Origin: Limonium bicolor
Taxonomy: Eukaryota; Streptophyta; Magnoliopsida; Caryophyllales; Plumbaginaceae
Length of the DNA: 64,000 nt
Assembly (NCBI GenBank): GCA_023374045.1
Contig: CM041776.1
Span: forward strand, 478,753,375-478,817,374
Reading direction: 5' to 3'
In this document: positions 25,798-37,336 of the stretch, piece by piece
Numbering within the stretch: position 1 is the stretch's first letter
Layout of the letters: every line of letters starts with the position of its first letter
Position numbers and translations under genes: made by a program
Notes under the pieces: generated by a model
Databases searched by the model: none
What the model saw: the letters and a program-made list of their open reading frames with translations, nothing else
What the model was told of the DNA's origin: nothing

Positions 25798-28700
25798 TGA
25801 CTAACTACATCCGGTATTTCCGAATAATAAGTAACCCCGACAGTTCACCCCTGTTTTCTACAGTTGTTCGTTACGGGTTTCTCTAAAACAGTCGGTTTTT
25901 TACTTAAACGCGTACGTCATAACATTTCAACTGTTAAGTTTAATTCGTTGTATTTCTTTTAAATCTTGTCCACCATCTAGCTTAGGTACATATCCTATAG
26001 TTGCATGTATTAATGCATGATTGTAGTACATTATTATTTTTTTTGTATTGTATCCAAAAATCATAACTTATAGTTCATAACTATACATTTTTTTTATAAC
26101 CACCACCATTAAATCATATGGTTTCCAACCAATATATATCCACCTTATATACATTATCCTTGTGTATGTATATATCTACCACGTAGGTAATTCCCATGAG
26201 TTTAATAAACTCTTATATCATATGTTACATTTTATCATCTTATGTTAGATGATTATTCCCATTATGGTATTGTATTGTACAACTTATATTAAGATTGTTA
26301 TCCTAATATTATGTAACATTTTATGTTGTACATTTACAACTCCTAAGGTTTATTTCATAAATACCTTAGTTTATAAATCCCATTCATTTATAGTTGTCAC
26401 ATTATTTATGCGAGTACCCTTTCCTTATATTAATTCCATCTAAACCATATAATTGTTATAACATTTAACATTATAGACCTTAGTCTAAAATTCATTTTCC
26501 AACTCTTATTAACCGGTATAGCCCTTAACTTTATTTAAATTCCGTTTGACCACATAACATTATGTAATGTTATACCATATTCTAATATCATTTGTTATGA
26601 TATTTTTACTTCCCTTAACTTATAACCTATAGTTTTTTATACAAAACTATTTATTATTGCCCCTTAGGAACCATAAGAAAATCTTATTCTTTTCCATAAA
26701 CCATAGTTTCCTTAATTTACAAAATCACCCCTTAAATCATACCATGTAATATATTCCATTTAATATAACATTTCTGACTTATAAAAGAGCATAACCTATG
26801 GTTATTTTTTGTAAATTCCGAACAGCCCTTGTGCTATTTTATAATTGCCATTTGGCCCTATTTATAACATATAGTTTTATAATATCATTAAACCATATAT
26901 TATACGCATATCTTATAAATACTCTTAACAATTCTAAAAGTCTCCAAATTCCACCAAAGGGTTATAAATATCCTTATTAACCCATATACTTTCAATATTT
27001 ACCATTCCACCATCTATTTTTCTCCAAAGTGTCATAATGACATAATAATATATATTTTACATATATAGTTTATTTTAATTCCAAAATCCACCAAATAAAT
27101 TCCTAAAATTCCTAATAGCCCATGGGTGTTTAAAATACCATTGTACACCCTTAATTTTCGGTAATAACATATTTACCACATAGTTATGAAAATATTACCT
27201 TAAGATACTTACCTTATTATAAAACCTTAAATAAGTTATTTAACTTATCTAATTGGTCAAAACCTAGCATATGGTCAAGGTTGACCACCTTAATATTTCC
27301 TTGACCACCAATTCCTTATAATTACGGTTTCAACCCTAAGTTTCCAAAATTCACCATTTAACCCCAAAACTTTATAAAATCTTATAAACTTTATTTTAAC
27401 TCCTTTTTAACTCTAATTTTCGGCCTTATTATTCTAAAGCCCCCAAATTTAATTTAATTACTTCTAAGCCCCACTTCTTTTCGGTAATAATTGAATATCA
27501 CCTAAACTTAAAAAAAGCTTGTAAATGCATAAATAAAATGGCCTAAAGTACATGGCCTTATTACAACATTTGGCTTACAAAATAAATTACACATAAATGT
27601 CCAAAAAACACTAATATTCTTGGCCTCACCATATAACTTTCATTTATTTACCAAATTTCCACATAATGTCTTAAATTTGACATTTATGCTTGTTTATTAG
27701 TTATAAAATTTATTAAACCATTCCTTAATCATTTTAAGGTCAAACAAGACCTTATTTTAATCATTCACTCACGGCAATTAATATACACACACTTAAACTT
27801 GTGTTAATGTATCAAGTTAAGGTTTTAAGTGATTTATACCTTGATTTAGCTTAGGTAAAGCCTTGTTTGGGTTCGCCACCTTAAGGAGAAATTCTCCACA
27901 GCTTGTTTTACATGTTTTCAAACAGAACCAAGGCATAGTTAGTCTCCAAGCAAGATCAACCATAAGGAATAATTTATGTAAGATTTAAGGCAAAAATCAC
28001 CTTAAAAATGCAAGGAGAGTTCAAGATGGGTTCGGCCTGTTTTAGACACACACAAGGTGTTAGACTCACCATATAGACATAGGAAATAGCTATATCACAA
28101 CAAGCTCTCTTGTTATTAGGTTTTACCTTGGAAAAATGCCTTAAAAGAAGGTATTTCCTTTGGATCTCGGCCACCCTTGCTCCAAATGGCTAACAAACTG
28201 ATTGAACATGTAAATATGAAGATTATGAGTGTATAAACTCACAAAAATCAGAGGAAGAAAATCGGATGAAGAGTAGAGAAGCTTAAGGTATGTTTTTACC
28301 TTAAAATGAGATTTTGAGCAACCTTGGTCTCTAAACTTGTTTCATTCGAATTTGATTGATGTTCTAACCTTAGAACACTGAGAATAAGCCATAGGAAGTG
28401 ATTAGTCACGAGATCTAAGCATAGGTGGTGAAGAGATGAAGAAAAAGAGCCAAAATAAGCCTTAAGCCATTACCTTAGGAGCTTTGGAGTTAGATCTACC
28501 TTCCTAACTCAAGAACCACGGTTGGGAGAGTTTGGAAACTCAAGGAGCTCGGTTGGAATGAGCTGGAGTCGTTGGAATGGAGCTAGGAGGCAATGAATGA
28601 TTGAAAATGAGCATTATTGAATGAAAAAGCACTTTTGGACTATTTATTGATTTGTAATGACTAATGAGTCATCAAAGGGATAATAATGGAGCTGGCATCG

Positions 28701-29556
28701 ATAATTGGAGGGGAAGGCTGGCCTCACACGATTTTGTGGCTGGTGGAGTCAATAATGGAGCCTAAAGGAGTGTATAAACTAATAAAAGGCAAAAGTAAGC
28801 CCTTAATTTGTGGAGAAATGTTGGAGACTTGTTTATTGTGTACTGGTGGGGAATTGGAGCCTCATTTGCTTTTAAATTTCGAACTTATATGGTCTAAGGG
28901 GTCAACTTTGACCTCTTGACCAATCTTAGTCAATATTGACTCCTACGGGCCCCCTTTTAGGGTTTTATGAATATTTTAATATTAAATTTGTAAAAATTCG
29001 TAAATTTCTGGAAATAAATTCCTAATATCATATAATATGATATTTTATCATATTTAAAGGTAATCATAACCTTTTAGCTCATTTAAAACCATTTTAGAAG
29101 GTAATTACATAAAAATGTGCTTTAAGGAGTTTTAGTGCACATTTTGTGTCGCAAGGTGTTTCTGAGCTCTGTTTTCTTTGAAAACGGTTTTGTTGTGTTC
29201 CTTACATGATATTTGATCATGGTATCCAATTTTATATTATTTAGAGGTCATTAGACCTTTAAGGTTTCTTAGAGCACATTTTTGCCCTTTTGACCTTGAA
29301 GCATGAAAGTGCATGTTCTTTGTGTTGGAGTGTTGTCCAACGACTTTAATATGTTTAGTAATGTGTTAATAAGCTTAGGACAAATTTTTAGGCCCTAAGT
29401 AGTTCATTTGGGTATTTATTTACCCTTAACAGTCAAAGGGTGCAACTTCTTGATTTGTGTTGACCACTGTTGTTCTCAGTTGACTTTTAAGGCATGTTTA
29501 GGCCTTGGTTAATGTGATTAAATATTTAATCCATTTTTATTAATTTGGGTATTTCA
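25798..29556 (-). repeat. 5' LTR of E1, part 2 (LTR 5' end)
   Basis: Continues the E1 LTR after E2. It matches about 1570-5365 closely with scattered indels. The minus-strand LTR start (TGAAATACCC) is at 29556. Confidence 0.9.
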
Positions 29557-31754
29557 TTCCTAGTCATTTTCCTTGACGTTTGACAACATTCTCCCTCACC
29601 TTTCTCTTCCATCACCTAAGTCCACTTATTACAATCTAAACCAAACCTCATTAGTCCTCTACTAACATCCTCACTACTTAGGCATGCTTCCCAAGACTTT
29701 CATTGATATATCCCCAAGTTCATACCTAAATCATCTTAAGCATCATACACCTTCTTCTTCAAATTCATGCACAAGTCTCATCATTCCTCTTACCATGATT
29801 TTGGTGTGCTCAATATACCCATCTGAACTCTAATTCCTCATAAACCATCCTAGGTCATTCTAATCCTCAAAAACTCCTTAATTAACTCATTTCCACCCAA
29901 TTTTCTTTTCATGCTCCCTAGTAAACCCTAGGGCATATTAACTCACCACTACCACTTAAACACTTTGTTTTCTACTCAAATTTTGCCATAGCTTCTCTAG
30001 CATCTTATCATGCCCAAATGCATTGTTTTCCTCATTCACCCATCTCACACACATCAAGTTCTTTCTCATCACATCTCACCACCAAACCAACTCATTCACA
30101 ACAACTCATTATATTGCAGTAATCTTAAATTGCATAGCACCAAGGCTCTTAAATGACATGGCTCTTAGGCCCTTAAATGACTTAAACTTAAACACTGAAT
30201 TTCCCACATATAAAAGCTTTCAACATGCAAATACACCCATCAATCTCATAGTGATTATAATGCTCTTAAAATCCACCTTAAACTTATGTTACTAACTCAT
30301 TCCCATTGGCTCCTTAGTCACAAGTTCACAAGCTTATTTAAGTTCTTTTTCTCAGGTTATATAACCCAATACACAATGTAAGCTCTAAGCCACATTGGTA
30401 CCCACATAAAATCATCCCTTAAAACTTAAACCACCATTAGGTAAGCATTTTACCTTGTTTCCTCAAGCTTATCTTAACTTCCTCCTTAGACCTTCTTCTT
30501 GCATGAATCTCGGCCACCACTTAAATTCCCCTTGCCAATGTTCTAATCAATATTCAATGACTCATATGAGTACTAAACAATACACTAACCTCAAGGAATG
30601 AAAACCTAGGTTAGAAATGTTCTAAGGCATAAAAGTGGATGATTACCTTTAAAGTCTCAAAGTAGACTTGGGCATTGAATGAAATAGGACCTCCACTAGT
30701 CCTTGGTGAATAAATCAAGCTAGAACAAGGCCTAAAAACAAGGCCCCATGAGTAGAAATTTTCGGCCATGTAGAAGAAATGATGGAAACATGGTTTTTCT
30801 TACATTTTCTTTACCTTAAGAGAATGGAGAAGCTAATGAGCTCTTCAAACTTGATTTTAATCCATCAATGGAGTTTTCTCATGGCACCAAACTTGAGCTT
30901 TGAAAGATTTGAAAAGATAGGAAAGATAGGTCTTGGCCTAACTAAGAGAAATCTATACTTAGTTTTTGATTTGGAGCAAAGATGAACTCTTGGTGAGCAT
31001 TTGAAGGTGGACCACCCATGGATGAAGCTCTCTCGGTTTTGGAGCAAGAGAAGGGAAGAAGAAACCGTGGGAAGAAGGGAAATGAAGAGAGAGAAGAAGA
31101 AAAGTGGGCTAATATAAGATATTTGCTTTAATAAAGCAAATAGTACTCCTTTTACTTATCTCTTCTTTCTTCCTTATTTGACTACTTATGGTGACTCATA
31201 CTCCCTTTGAAACCGGCCCCCTATCTTAAATAAGGCTAGTCATGGTCTTTGTTGACCAACTAATTAGCTTATATTGATTAAAACTTAAACTAGTCACTAT
31301 TTGGCACTATTCACTAATTAGTGCACATATTTCTGAAATTTTTGATTTCCCATTGATTTAGGCTTCCTAATGTGATAATAATTAGTACACATGTTGATTA
31401 AAGAGTAATGATGGACATTTAGCCACTCAAAACTCAATTCTAAGACAATTTCTCAAAAATGTGCTTTAAGACTTCTTAAAGCACATTTTGTGTTTTAACT
31501 TGTTTTTGAGCTTGGTTTTCTTTGCTAATTGATTTAAAATGTCCATTAGCATATTACTAAAGTCTTATCATGATATTTGGGTACTCACCCAAGTCTCTCC
31601 AAGCTTAGAGCACATTTTTGCCCTAATTGCCCTTAAGGCACTTTTTGTGTTTTCCTTGGTTTAAATTGTCTGCCAATCTTTATAAGGCATATTCTAGCCT
31701 TACTACATCATAATTTGATGTTTACTTAGCATACTTAGGTTTGGGGTATTTCAC
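29557..31754 (-). repeat. Partial chromovirus LTR (S1), cut by E1
   Basis: On the minus strand it begins TGAAATACCCCAAACC at 31754 and is related to the matching part of the solo LTR at 37337-41165. Both share a GGCTCTTAGGCCCTTAAA block (30160, 39645) and AAAATGTGCTTTAAG repeats. The left end is where E1 inserted; the remainder lies left of the window. At 31754 it abuts a truncated Athila-like RT, so it inserted into E3 pol. Whether it is a solo LTR cannot be seen. No gene inside. Confidence 0.75.
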
Positions 31755-33331
31755 TAGGAAACTTCTGACATCTTTCACAGAGGCTGGCGGTGGCAACTTC
31801 TCAATGACTTCAACTTTGGCTTTATCCACCTCAATACCCTTGCTCGATACCTTGTGACCCAACACAATGCCCTCTTGCACCATGAAGTGGCACTTCTCCC
31901 AGTTCAGCACTAGATGAGTTTCTCTGTACCTGGCTAGAATATGATCCAAATTGTCCAAACAAGAATCAAATGTTAGTCCAAAAACAAAAAAATCTTCCAT
32001 AAATACCTCGATGCATTTCTCAAGATAATTAGAAAATATAGCAGACATGCATCACTGGAAGGTGGCTGGCGCATTGCACAATCCAAAAGGCATGCGTCGG
32101 TAAGCATATGTTCCATAGGGGCATGTAAATATGGTCTTTTCCTGGTCCTCTACAGCAATAGGAATCTGAAAATAACTAGAATATCCATCCAAGAAACAAT
32201 AATATTTATGCCCTGAAAGCCTCTCTAACATTTGGTCCATGAATGGAAGAGGAAAATGATCTTTCCTAGTTGCATCATTCAACTTCCTATAATCAATACA
32301 CACCCTATGCCCTGTAATAGTTCTTTGAGGAACTAATTCACCTTTATCATTGGGAACTACAGTAAATCCCCCTTTCTTGGGCACTACCTATGTAGGACTT
32401 ATCCATTCACTATATAAAATTGCATAGATAATACCTGCATCCAGAAGCTTGATTACCTCCTTCTTCACCACTTCTTTCATGTTAGGATTCAAGCGTCATT
32501 GAGGTTGAACCATTGGCTTGCAATTTTCCTCCAAGTGAATGCGGTGGGTGCAGAAATTGCTTGATATCCCCTTGATATCAGCGATAGACCATCCAATTGC
32601 TTCCTTGTTCTTCTTGAGTACCTGTAAAAGTTGCTCCTCCTGCGTATGTGTTAGATTTGCAGAGATAATAACAGGTAAACTAGAGGGCTCAACTAAAAAG
32701 ACTTATTTCAATTGACTAGGAAGAGGTTTCAACTCTAAGGTGGGTGGTGCTTTGATAGAAGGAATCAACTCCTTAGGTTCTCATTATAATCTCTCCTTCT
32801 TCACATGAGCACCCTTGTGGAAAGGCCTGCCTGCTGATAAATGGAACGCATCCTCAGCAATCTCTGGATCCTCATGAGCTCCATCGAAAGAATTAATTAA
32901 AAACTTTTCTAACTCATCCAATTCAGCTGGACCAAAAATATATTCCTGCATCAAGAATCAATAGGATCCAGACTAAAACAGGCATGCACGTCAGAAGGGT
33001 GTTTAGTAACCTTGGACATATCAAAAACCAGCTGCTCATCATGCATTCTCAAAATAATCTTACCACCCTCAACATCAATGAGGGTTCTAGTTGTTCGCAT
33101 GAAACGGCATCCAAGAATTAATGGTACTTCCTTGTCTTCCTCCATATATAGAATCACAAAATCAACAGGAAAAACAAAAGTACCAACAGAAACAACCAAA
33201 TCTCTCACCACACCCTTCGAGAAAATAATAGACCTATCTGCTAACTGTAAAGTAATACGAGTAGGCTCACACTCCCCTAATCCAAGCTTAAGGTACATGG
33301 ACAAAGGCATCAAATTAATGCTAGCTCCCAA
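31755..33331 (-). pseudogene. E3 pol fragment: protease and N-terminal RT
   Basis: The protease (33331-32951) begins with DLGASINLMPLS, the Athila form of the aspartic protease motif, and continues LQLADRSI and PVDFVI. After a linker with stops, the RT (32384-31755) shows VCIDYRKLNDAT, the CFLDGYSSYFQI block (first catalytic Asp) and PFGLCNAPATFQ. A TGA stop then replaces the expected Arg codon (CGA), consistent with methyl-CpG decay. The usual FMDD catalytic motif reads FMED, so the enzyme would be dead even if translated. A TAG also precedes VVPKKGG. The RT is cut after VRSFL by the S1 LTR; RNase H and integrase are outside the window. Confidence 0.85.
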
Positions 33332-33941
33332 ATCACATAGACCCTTACCACAGTCGATATTACCTATTGAGCATGGAATGATTGGTAAACCGGGATCGTC
33401 GAGCTTTGGTGGAAGATTCTAGTTAAGCACTGCATAAACTTATTCTGTCAATTGCACCGTCTCCATCTCAACTAATGACCTTCTATTTGAAAGGATGTCC
33501 TTCAAGAACTTCTCATAGATAGGCATCTACTTCAAAGCATCTGAAAAAGGAATATTAATTGTTAGTTTCTTAAAAATGCTTAGAAACTTACCAAACTACT
33601 CGTCGAGGTCTCTCTTTTTCAAACAATTTAGAAATGGCACTAGGAGCTCAGGGACCGCCTGTCGTGATGATAAGAAGACTGGACAGCTTCGCCGGTAAGC
33701 TCACTATCTTTCTGTGCATTGTTACCAACTGGAGCACTTCCTGACACTTGTCCCTCAATGATCCCTACCTCTTGATCAGCAACCTTGTCCTTTTCAGGTT
33801 CAGCTGGAGTGTTCTCAGCTTAAGGGATCGAAGGATCAAGAAGCCTACCACTCCTCAAAGTCACTGCTTTAGCATATTCGCGAGGATTCTTCTCTGGCTG
33901 GCTTGGTAGAGCCCCCGTAGGTCTATCAGAAAATCTTTCAT

Positions 33942-35338
33942 TCAGTTGGGCAATCTGAGTCTCAAGGTGTTTGTTGAAAGTTTTCTGCTCCAACATGAAT
34001 GTCTTGTGCTCATGGTTCGTGTTTCTTGCTGTTCAAGTTTCCTATTGGTCGACAAGATAAACTCCCACATCATATCCTCCAAACTCAAACTAACACAAGC
34101 TGGCTGATTCTGTTTCTGCTGGTTCTGCATTTGCTGATTCTGATGAGGTCTCTGAAAATGCTGATTGTTCTGTTGTGGAGGTCTCTGACTATTGTTATTT
34201 CCCTGAAACCTCTGTTGCTGATATCCCTGATTATTTTGATTGTTGTAGAAGTTCCCTTGCCTGTTTCCCAGATAGTTTACCTCTTCATTCTGCTGAGAGA
34301 CATACTGACACATGTTGGAACTTCTACCACAATACTCACACTGTGGAAAAGAATCGTCACAACAGCTGCACTTGACTGAGGATTCATTATTGCGCACATC
34401 TTCTCGAATTGCTTAGACATGCTGTCCATCCTAGCAGCTAAAAGAGTGTTCGAATCTACCTCATAGATTCCAGCGGTCTTCTTTGGGAGAACCTCAGTAG
34501 CAGCCCTAGTACCTCCCCACTGATTAGCTGAGTTAGTCAGTGTCTCGAGCAGCTCTTTCATCCTAGTGATTGGAAGCTCCATGAGACTACCTCTTGCACA
34601 AGTATCCATCAAAAGATGGCTCTGGGGATCGAGATCTTTGTAGAAAGATTGCAGCACGACTTCCTCTCCTAGACCATGGTGCGGTACTCTTCGAACAATA
34701 CCCTTGGATCTCTCCCAAGCCTCTGAAAGAGTCTCCCCACTAAATTGCTTGAAATTGGTAATCTCACCTCTCATGGTCAGCATTCGAGATGGTGGGAAGT
34801 ACTTCGCCAGGAATGTGTTTGCGAGCTCAGCCCAAGAAGTGATGCTGTTAGGTGCCAAGGAATTCAACCACTCTGTAGCTCTATCCCTCAAGGAGAAGCG
34901 AAACAAAGTCAGCCTTGCTACCTCCTGAGATGCCTAGGTCAAACACGCTCCAACCAACCGTAGAAAGGATGTTAGATGAACATTTGGATCTTCTGTAACT
35001 GTCCCACTAAACTGTGGCGCATTCAAGACCACCGTGATGTAATGGGTCTTGAACTGCCACTCTACCCCTGCCGGCAGGGCTGGGATCACTATTGGTGATG
35101 TGAGTCCCTCCACATTCGGACGACTGTAGTCATTCATCCTTCTCTCTTGGTTGTTACTATCACCCGCCATAAAACACTCCTCTTCTGGAACAAATGTATC
35201 ACCTGGAGAATCCTTGATAAACACTTCTGGCTCAACTATAGAATCCAGTACTAATCCTTGACGACTTCTTCTAACAAGTTGCTCTATCTCAGGTTCAAGC
35301 TCAAATTCAGGATAGCCTGTAGAACGAGCCACAGTCAT
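33942..35338 (-). pseudogene. E3 gag (Athila-like)
   Basis: Overlapping frames at 35338-34934, 34906-34277 and 34397-33942 together make a degraded gag. Signatures include EDPNVHLTSFLRL, FSLRDRATEWLNSL, FLAKYFPPSRM and SEAWERSKGIVRRVPHHG, the capsid core typical of Athila/Tat elements. A Gln/Asn-rich stretch follows (QQQRFQGNNNSQRPPQQNNQ). There is a stop between the first two segments and frameshifts after. 33332-33941 is the degraded Gag-protease junction, with no further motif that I can support. Confidence 0.8.
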
Positions 35339-35644
35339 ACACTTAAATTAGATCAATTAAAACAAAGTAAAATAAACTTAAACAAAAGTAGTGAAAAAAA
35401 AACGAAAAGAAAGACTAAAAATTGGAAACAACCAAAAATTCAACTAGTGAAATAAAAATTTCAGAAATCGAAAACAAATTAAACCTAAACAAATTCTAAG
35501 CCAAAAAGAAAATAACTATAAAAATCAGAAATAAACAAGCAAAATAATCACCAAATTAAATAAAAATAAACTAACAAAATAAATTAACAAAACAGCACAA
35601 AAGTAACAGAAAAGAAAAATAGAAATTAATCTAAATAACCGTGC
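35339..35644 (-). other. E3 leader between primer site and gag
   Basis: A-rich on the plus strand, non-coding; the usual position of an untranslated leader. Nothing else seen. Confidence 0.5.
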
Positions 35645-35661
35645 CCCCAGCAACGGCGCCA
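35645..35661 (-). other. E3 primer binding site (tRNA-Asp type)
   Basis: The minus strand reads TGGCGCCGTTGCTGGGG, the tRNA-Asp-type site known for Athila elements, a few bases inside the LTR end at 35668. Confidence 0.8.
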
Positions 35662-35667
35662 TAAACT

Positions 35668-37088
35668 TGTTGGGGGTTTAACCTAACGGCAAGTGCACCG
35701 GTCGATTATAGCAAGTTTAAATCTCGGAGTATTCCCTGAGTATCGAACCAGGGGAGGCGATGTCTAGTTTAATCTTTACTCACAAACAAAACAAGAATAA
35801 TGTAAAAATAACAGGAAATTGGGGGGTTTTGTATGTGATAGTGAATGCTATAAAAGAGATCGATAAGCAATAAATAATAGGAAAATAACTGATTTGAATT
35901 TGATCGATAAGGGAAATCCTGGTTTACAACTTCTCCCTAGATCTACTATTTCGTCCTTTAAGTGATTTTTTGTAGAATTCTGAATAAAACCCTAGAACAA
36001 AGGCAATTCGCATCCGGTCTCCCGCTCAACGAAATCTAATTACCAAAGACCGAAACCTAACTCTCGTTATGAATTCACTGTTTAATAATTGCTTTAAGCA
36101 AAGTCTAGATTAATGGTCAGCTAGTAGTTTAGAGGAATTACCATCTCTACACTAACTGGTTCTTTCCCTGTAGTTAATTGATAGCCGCAGTTCTCACTTA
36201 TAAGCTAACAAACCGATAAACTCAATAATTGATCAGATTAAAGAGAATTTAGGAATTCATAAGGGAAAATAACTTTATTCTATTGAACTGCAAAAAATCA
36301 CAAAGGTTCAGAAATAATTAATCTAGGGATACATAGTAAACTGGAAATAAAAGTGACTACTCAGCCATAGACATAATAAAAATGCTCAATTTTAACAGAG
36401 TAAGGATAAAGGGATTTAGCAGAAAAACTGATTTTAGAAGCCGGCGCCGATTCTGTAGTTTCCTCTCTTGTTTGTGTCACGTCTGGGTCACCTAGGGTCG
36501 GACGTCGATCCGGATGCACGTATATGGTGAGTCTGGATCCGGACGTGGCTAAATGAAGCGCTGAGCTTTATTTACGTCTGTGACTGAGGGAGAGGGGATA
36601 TGGAGATGAAAGTGTAATTAGCAGCCTGATCTTTTTATTTTTTGCATCTGTGTGACGTCCGGATCTGGGTCCGGATCAGGACGTGAGATAAAAGTAGATC
36701 TGAATCTCGTCTCACGTCCGGCTTAGTGTCCGGAGCCGGACGTGAGATAGAAGTTTGGACCCGCGTCTCGTGTCACGTCCAGCTCAATGTCCGGATCTGG
36801 ACGCGTTCATTAACATGCGTCCGGATTTGCGTCCGACTTAGTTTGGGTCAGACGTGACCAATTTTTGCGTCTTTTCCCCGATTTGTTCCCCGTTTGTTGT
36901 GTTGTAATCCTTATGATGTAAACTCTTCATTTCCATGGGCTTTTCCTATATTTATCACATATAATGCGTCAATTCATATCAAAACATCAATCTCAGGAAA
37001 ACACATAATAAGTGGGAAACATTGCTTAAACTGTTGTAGATTATAAGGTAATTAAACCCTAAAAAGTCTATATGTTTCATACTTATCA
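35668..37088 (-). repeat. 5' LTR of E3
   Basis: 1,421 bp, running on the minus strand from TGATAAGTATG to CCCCCAACA. The 5' boundary is judged from the TG...CA ends only, because the partner LTR is outside the window. Confidence 0.7.
36477..36858 (-). repeat. CACGTCCGG-type palindromic repeats in the E3 LTR
   Basis: Irregular copies of CACGTCCGG...CCGGACGTGAG, forming imperfect palindromes with TCCGGATC cores. CpG-rich in an otherwise AT-rich LTR. Confidence 0.65.
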
Positions 37089-37336
37089 ATCGACGTTCAC
37101 GCACAGTTAATAAACGCTTTGACGGTCGAAATACTAAAACTCATACAATACATGCATAACACAGATATCGCTCTTAAACGAATAAATCACACATGTCTGG
37201 ACCCAAGGAAACCATCAGGACGTTCAGACCACACATTCACATACCGTTCACTGACAAACAATGCTAGCGTGACGGTTCACGCTTATCCACTAGTGCTCCC
37301 GAGCTCGTATCTAGCAGTCCGTATCTCTGTAATATA
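37089..37336 (-). repeat. Old LTR fragment, left part
   Basis: Weakly similar to E1 LTR sequence near 1437-1530 (ACCGTTCAC, then a CTCG...AGTCCG block). It is likely a diverged chromovirus LTR into which E3 and the solo LTR inserted. It continues at 41171. Confidence 0.4.

Larger units (their letters stand above)
1..29556 (-). mobile_element. E1: gag-only non-autonomous Ty3/gypsy element (minus), split by nested E2
   Basis: Read on the minus strand, E1 runs from its 5' LTR (9841-11563 plus 25798-29556) through PBS, gag, non-coding DNA and polypurine tract to its 3' LTR (1-5365, cut by the window edge). Position 1 corresponds to about 9995 in the other copy, so roughly 150 bp of the 3' LTR are missing. 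The two LTRs are near-identical with scattered small indels, so insertion was fairly recent. There is a broken gag but no protease, reverse transcriptase or integrase in the 4.5 kb internal region. It must use enzymes from another element, like the known TR-GAG class. E2 is inserted in its 5' LTR. The right end abuts the partial LTR at 29557-31754, into which E1 jumped. The left target duplication lies outside the window. Confidence 0.88.
31755..37088 (-). mobile_element. E3: Athila-like Ty3/gypsy element, 5' part
   Basis: On the minus strand: 5' LTR (37088-35668), tRNA-Asp-type primer site, leader, gag, protease and the start of RT, where the S1 LTR interrupts it. The remainder of pol and the 3' LTR would lie left of the window. 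Stops and frameshifts throughout show it is old and inactive. It is an independent lineage from the chromoviruses around it. Confidence 0.85.

Noticed and set aside
29557..31750. Host gene between E1 and the Athila-like element
   Set aside because: The segment ends as an LTR and is related to the solo LTR at 37337-41165; short ORFs have no family.
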